NCBI GenBank assembly: GCA_900199595.1 | Contig: FZRB01000001.1 | Location: 182,819-246,818 of the forward strand | Length of the DNA: 64,000 nt | DNA from: Lachnospiraceae bacterium | GTDB lineage: Bacteria; Bacillota; Clostridia; Lachnospirales; Lachnospiraceae | Reading direction: 5' to 3' | In this document: positions 61,607 through 64,000 of the stretch, piece by piece | Layout of the letters: each line of letters opens with the position of its first letter | Position numbering within the stretch: the stretch's first letter is position 1 | The notes under the pieces: generated by a model | Databases searched by the model: none | Told to the model about the DNA's origin: nothing | The model's input: only the letters and a program-made list of their open reading frames with translations | Translations under genes and position numbers: made by a program

Positions 61607-62590
61607 ATGTCAAGAAGCGATAATCAGAAACTTAAACTACTTTATCTTTCAAAAATCATGAAGGAAAAAACAGATGATGAGCATTATCTTACTATGCCTC
61701 AGATAATAGCTGAGCTTAATAGTTATGGCATAGAGGCTAGTCGTAAAAGTATCTATACAGATATAGAAGCTCTTAATACTTTTGGAATAGATATACTAAA
61801 GGAGAGAATAGGATCTCAGACTTACTATCATTGTGGTAACAGAGAATTTGAAATCGCAGAATTAAAGTTCCTTGTGGATGCTATCCAGTCTTCTAAATTT
61901 ATCACTGTCAGAAAAACAAAAGATTTGATAAGGAAGCTTGAATCACTTGTTAGTACATACGATGCTAAGCTCCTAGAGCGTGAAGTATATGTAGCAGGCC
62001 GTATCAAAAATATGGATGAAACTATTTACTATTCAATTGATGCGGTACATACAGCTATCAGTGAGGGCCATAAGCTGCAATTTAAGTATTTCAGCTGGAA
62101 CATAAAAGGTGAAAAAGAATATCGTCATAATGGTGAGTTCTATGAGGTGAGTCCATGGGCACTTTGCTGGGATGATGAAAACTACTACATGATAGGGTTT
62201 GATTCAAAGTCAGAAAAGCTAAAACATTATCGTGTCGATAAAATGACAGATATATCCATTATGAATAAAAAACGAAAAGGTACCATGACCTTTAAGAATC
62301 AGGATAAGGCGGTCTACACTAAGAAACGATTCAGAATGTTCGATGGAGAAGAACAGACAGTTACACTTAAATGTAAGAATTACTTGTCAAATGTAATTGT
62401 GGATCAGTTCGGGAAAGATGTAAGAATGATTCCGGTAGATGATGAATATTTTACAGTAAGAGTGGATGTAGCTGTCAGTTATCAATTCTTTGGGTGGATT
62501 GTAGCGCTAGGGGGAGATGCTGTTATAGTTGGACCGGATAAAGTAAAAGAAGAGATGAATAGTCTTATGTCCAGAGGATTTACTGAATAG
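61607..62590 (+). CDS. brxR: WYL-domain regulator of BREX (BrxR-like)
   Basis: A 327-residue regulator: N-terminal winged helix (LTMPQIIAELNSYGIEASRKSIYTDIEAL), WYL domain (LQFKYFSWNIKGE, EVSPWALCWDDENYYMIGFD, LKHYRVDKMTDI) and a WCX-type C-terminus. WYL regulators upstream of BREX genes (BrxR) repress the locus until phage or another signal is present. The GGAGGG before ATG 61607 is strong. It is separated from brxA by 66 bases and shares its direction. Confidence 0.88.
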   Translation: MSRSDNQKLKLLYLSKIMKEKTDDEHYLTMPQIIAELNSYGIEASRKSIYTDIEALNTFGIDILKERIGSQTYYHCGNREFEIAELKFLVDAIQSSKFITVRKTKDLIRKLESLVSTYDAKLLEREVYVAGRIKNMDETIYYSIDAVHTAISEGHKLQFKYFSWNIKGEKEYRHNGEFYEVSPWALCWDDENYYMIGFDSKSEKLKHYRVDKMTDISIMNKKRKGTMTFKNQDKAVYTKKRFRMFDGEEQTVTLKCKNYLSNVIVDQFGKDVRMIPVDDEYFTVRVDVAVSYQFFGWIVALGGDAVIVGPDKVKEEMNSLMSRGFTE

Positions 62591-62656
62591 AATATATCAG
62601 GTCAGTTTATTGGACAGTTGTTTCAGTAATAGAAAAATATTATTTCTGGAGGAATT

Positions 62657-63250
62657 ATGGAATATAGTGCAGCAGGTGTAAAGTACCAGCTATGGTTTAT
62701 AGAGATGAAAAAAACTATAAAGCTATATAAAGAACACGGATGGGATGAAACTAAAAAAATAATAATTGAAGAAAACATATATCAACAAAAAGCTAAAGAT
62801 AGAATAACTAGTGAATATGGTTGTATTAAGAAAAGAATAGAAGCTCTTCCCGAAGATATTCAGGAGTACATGCTTAGAGCTGACCTTAGTACGGCAAAAC
62901 TTATTGCTCTTATAGCTAATATGTCTATCGATAGAATGCTCTTTGAAGTCATGTATGAGTTATATCGTGAAAAGATAAGGTTGGATGAATCGGAGATTAC
63001 GGTGATTCAGGTCGATAATCTCTTTGAAGAAAAGGCAAAGCAGGATGACATAGTTGCTTCTTGGACTGAGGCGACTACCAGAAAACTCAGACAGATGTAT
63101 CTCAGAGCCATGGCCGAGGCTGGAGTGATCCGCAAGGAAACCCTCAACAGTAGAATTATTACGAAGCCATATGTTGAACAGGAGCTTAGAGATTTACTTA
63201 TCAAAAATGGAATGGAAAGCTATCTATATGCTTTAACAGGAGAACGCTAA
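62657..63250 (+). CDS. brxA: BREX protein BrxA (DUF1819)
   Basis: A 197-residue protein matching BrxA: helical, starting EYSAAGVKYQLWFIEMKKTIKL, with EYMLRADLSTAKLIALIANM in the middle and RKLRQMYLRAMAEAGVI toward the end. BrxA is a small DNA-binding component of the BREX phage-exclusion complex. GGAGGA precedes ATG 62657. Its stop overlaps the brxB start by one base (TAATG), the normal brxA-brxB order. Confidence 0.9.
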   Translation: MEYSAAGVKYQLWFIEMKKTIKLYKEHGWDETKKIIIEENIYQQKAKDRITSEYGCIKKRIEALPEDIQEYMLRADLSTAKLIALIANMSIDRMLFEVMYELYREKIRLDESEITVIQVDNLFEEKAKQDDIVASWTEATTRKLRQMYLRAMAEAGVIRKETLNSRIITKPYVEQELRDLLIKNGMESYLYALTGER

Positions 63251-63825
63251 TGGAATTTCAAGAAAAACTTGATGGAATATGGAAGAGAATATCAGATCCG
63301 GTGTTCCTAGCAAATAAAGGAACAGCAAACGAGGTTCGATATTATGTGTTTGATTACGAGCCTTGTGATGAATTGATAGTAAGACAGAAGATTATTGATC
63401 TAAAGAAAAAAAATAATCCGGTTAATGATGGATTTACTATATACGAATACGACATCTATGATCTGGTTATGCAGATGCTTGAAGAGAAGGGCTATATAGA
63501 GAAGTGTATTAAGTTTGAAGAGTTGAAAGGTAAGGAGTATCTGTACAACGCTATAACTAAGATGCTCCGTCTTACAAATGACAATAATCTGATAGTTAAT
63601 TATATCAGTGATAATACACCTGAAAACTCGGTTGTATTTCTGACGGGTGTTGGAAAGATATATCCATATGTAAGGGCTCATAACATACTAAACAATCTTC
63701 ATCAGGTATTTGATAGAGTTCCTGTTGTTATGTTCTATCCGGGAAGATGGAATGGACAGAGTCTTAGCTTGTATGGAACGATAAATGACGGCAATTATTA
63801 TAGAGCATTTCCTTTGATTCAGTAG
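63250..63825 (+). CDS. brxB: BREX protein BrxB (DUF1788)
   Basis: A 191-residue protein matching BrxB/DUF1788: YYVFDYEPCDELIVRQKI near the start, FLTGVGKIYPYVRAHNILNNL and VPVVMFYPGRWNGQSLSLYG near the end. BrxB is an essential component of BREX type 1 systems with no known catalytic activity. It is coupled to brxA and followed after 15 bases by brxC. Confidence 0.92.
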   Translation: MEFQEKLDGIWKRISDPVFLANKGTANEVRYYVFDYEPCDELIVRQKIIDLKKKNNPVNDGFTIYEYDIYDLVMQMLEEKGYIEKCIKFEELKGKEYLYNAITKMLRLTNDNNLIVNYISDNTPENSVVFLTGVGKIYPYVRAHNILNNLHQVFDRVPVVMFYPGRWNGQSLSLYGTINDGNYYRAFPLIQ

Positions 63826-63840
63826 TCGGGAGGGTAAGAA

Positions 63841-64000
63841 ATGTTGATAAAAGATATGTTTTTAAAAGATATAGACCGTGATATCAATGGGGTTATCAAG
63901 GTTGGTCAGAAAGACAGAGAAAATGTATTTCAGGAGTTGGATGAGTATGTTGTTACTGAAGAACTTGAAAAATACATGAATCGTCTTTTCGATGCATACA
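63841..64000 (+). CDS. brxC: BREX ATPase BrxC, N-terminal fragment cut by window end
   Basis: The first 53 codons of a large gene. MLIKDMFLKDIDRDINGVIKVGQ and FQELDEYVVTEELEKYMNRLF match the BrxC N-terminus. BrxC is the large P-loop ATPase of BREX. The GGGAGGG ribosome site precedes ATG 63841. The rest of the gene and, presumably, pglX, pglZ and brxL lie beyond the window. Confidence 0.9.
   Translation, partial: MLIKDMFLKDIDRDINGVIKVGQKDRENVFQELDEYVVTEELEKYMNRLFDAY

Noticed and set aside
1-64000. tRNA or rRNA genes
   Set aside because: I scanned by eye for TTCGA-type T-loops and acceptor stems near the junctions and saw none; a tRNAscan run would be decisive.

Overview
The window looks like a chromosome segment from an anaerobic, low-GC Gram-positive bacterium of the Lachnospiraceae (Butyrivibrio/Roseburia type). 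This rests on the housekeeping cluster with HU, RqcP, DivIC, TilS, Hpt and FtsH, on a DUF6472-type mini-protein, on frequent TTG/GTG starts with strong AGGAGG-type ribosome sites, and on Clostridia-type conjugation proteins (Maff2/VirB2-like, PrgI, PcfB, DUF5688). No rRNA, tRNA or CRISPR array is visible.

Layout. (1) 1-11983 is conserved chromosome, all on the plus strand: a metallophosphoesterase/ATPase pair whose catalytic motifs are eroded, a CBS-containing inorganic pyrophosphatase, DUF6472, an aldose epimerase-like protein, hup, rqcP, divIC-like, tilS, hpt, ftsH, an MBL-fold hydrolase and a Nudix hydrolase. (2) 11984-22303 is an AT-rich island bounded by two nearly identical 0.82-kb direct repeats, each carrying a small membrane-protein gene. 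Between the repeats are two divergent XRE regulators, a NERD-domain protein with 25-residue tandem repeats, a complete IS21-family element (11-bp terminal repeats, 5-bp target duplication, five 22-bp repeats per end), a Cys-rich RiPP precursor with its radical SAM/SPASM maturase, a degenerate riboswitch-like leader and a zinc-ribbon membrane protein. (3) 22444-29554 resembles a defense or stress island: an unknown protein, an ADP-ribosylglycohydrolase, a soluble FtsH-like AAA+ metalloprotease, an Mrr-like restriction enzyme broken at an A8 tract, a WYL regulator and a GmrSD-like (DUF262/DUF1524) protein.

(4) 29700-54903 is a conjugative-element backbone: a GC-richer structured non-coding stretch, ParM-like and ParR-like segregation genes, a 1736-residue LPQTG surface protein with nine Cna-B/SpaA repeats, DUF5688, a RadC-type protein, a regular repeat array (six pairs of TACTACTTA sites around an AT core), MobC, relaxase, PcfB-like, VirD4-like coupling protein, VirB2/VirB6/PrgI/VirB4-like proteins, an NlpC/P60 plus 3D cell-wall hydrolase, a sortase, a double SpoVG protein and a small serine recombinase. 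No large integrase is in the window, so its ends are not defined. (5) 55089-64000 is accessory DNA: membrane and secreted proteins, an autoregulated HTH gene, a DEDDh exonuclease, an ABC-type ATPase and an unknown protein. It ends in the start of a BREX phage-defense operon (WYL regulator, brxA, brxB and the first codons of brxC), which runs off the right edge.

The conjugation genes appear to form one transfer apparatus. Relaxase, MobC and coupling protein handle DNA. The VirB-like proteins and the wall hydrolase form the channel. The sortase probably anchors the LPQTG adhesin for contact with recipients. The observations most worth follow-up are the RiPP pair, the symmetric repeat array, the pseudo-enzyme repair pair, the A8-interrupted restriction gene and the soluble FtsH/ADP-ribosylglycohydrolase neighbourhood.
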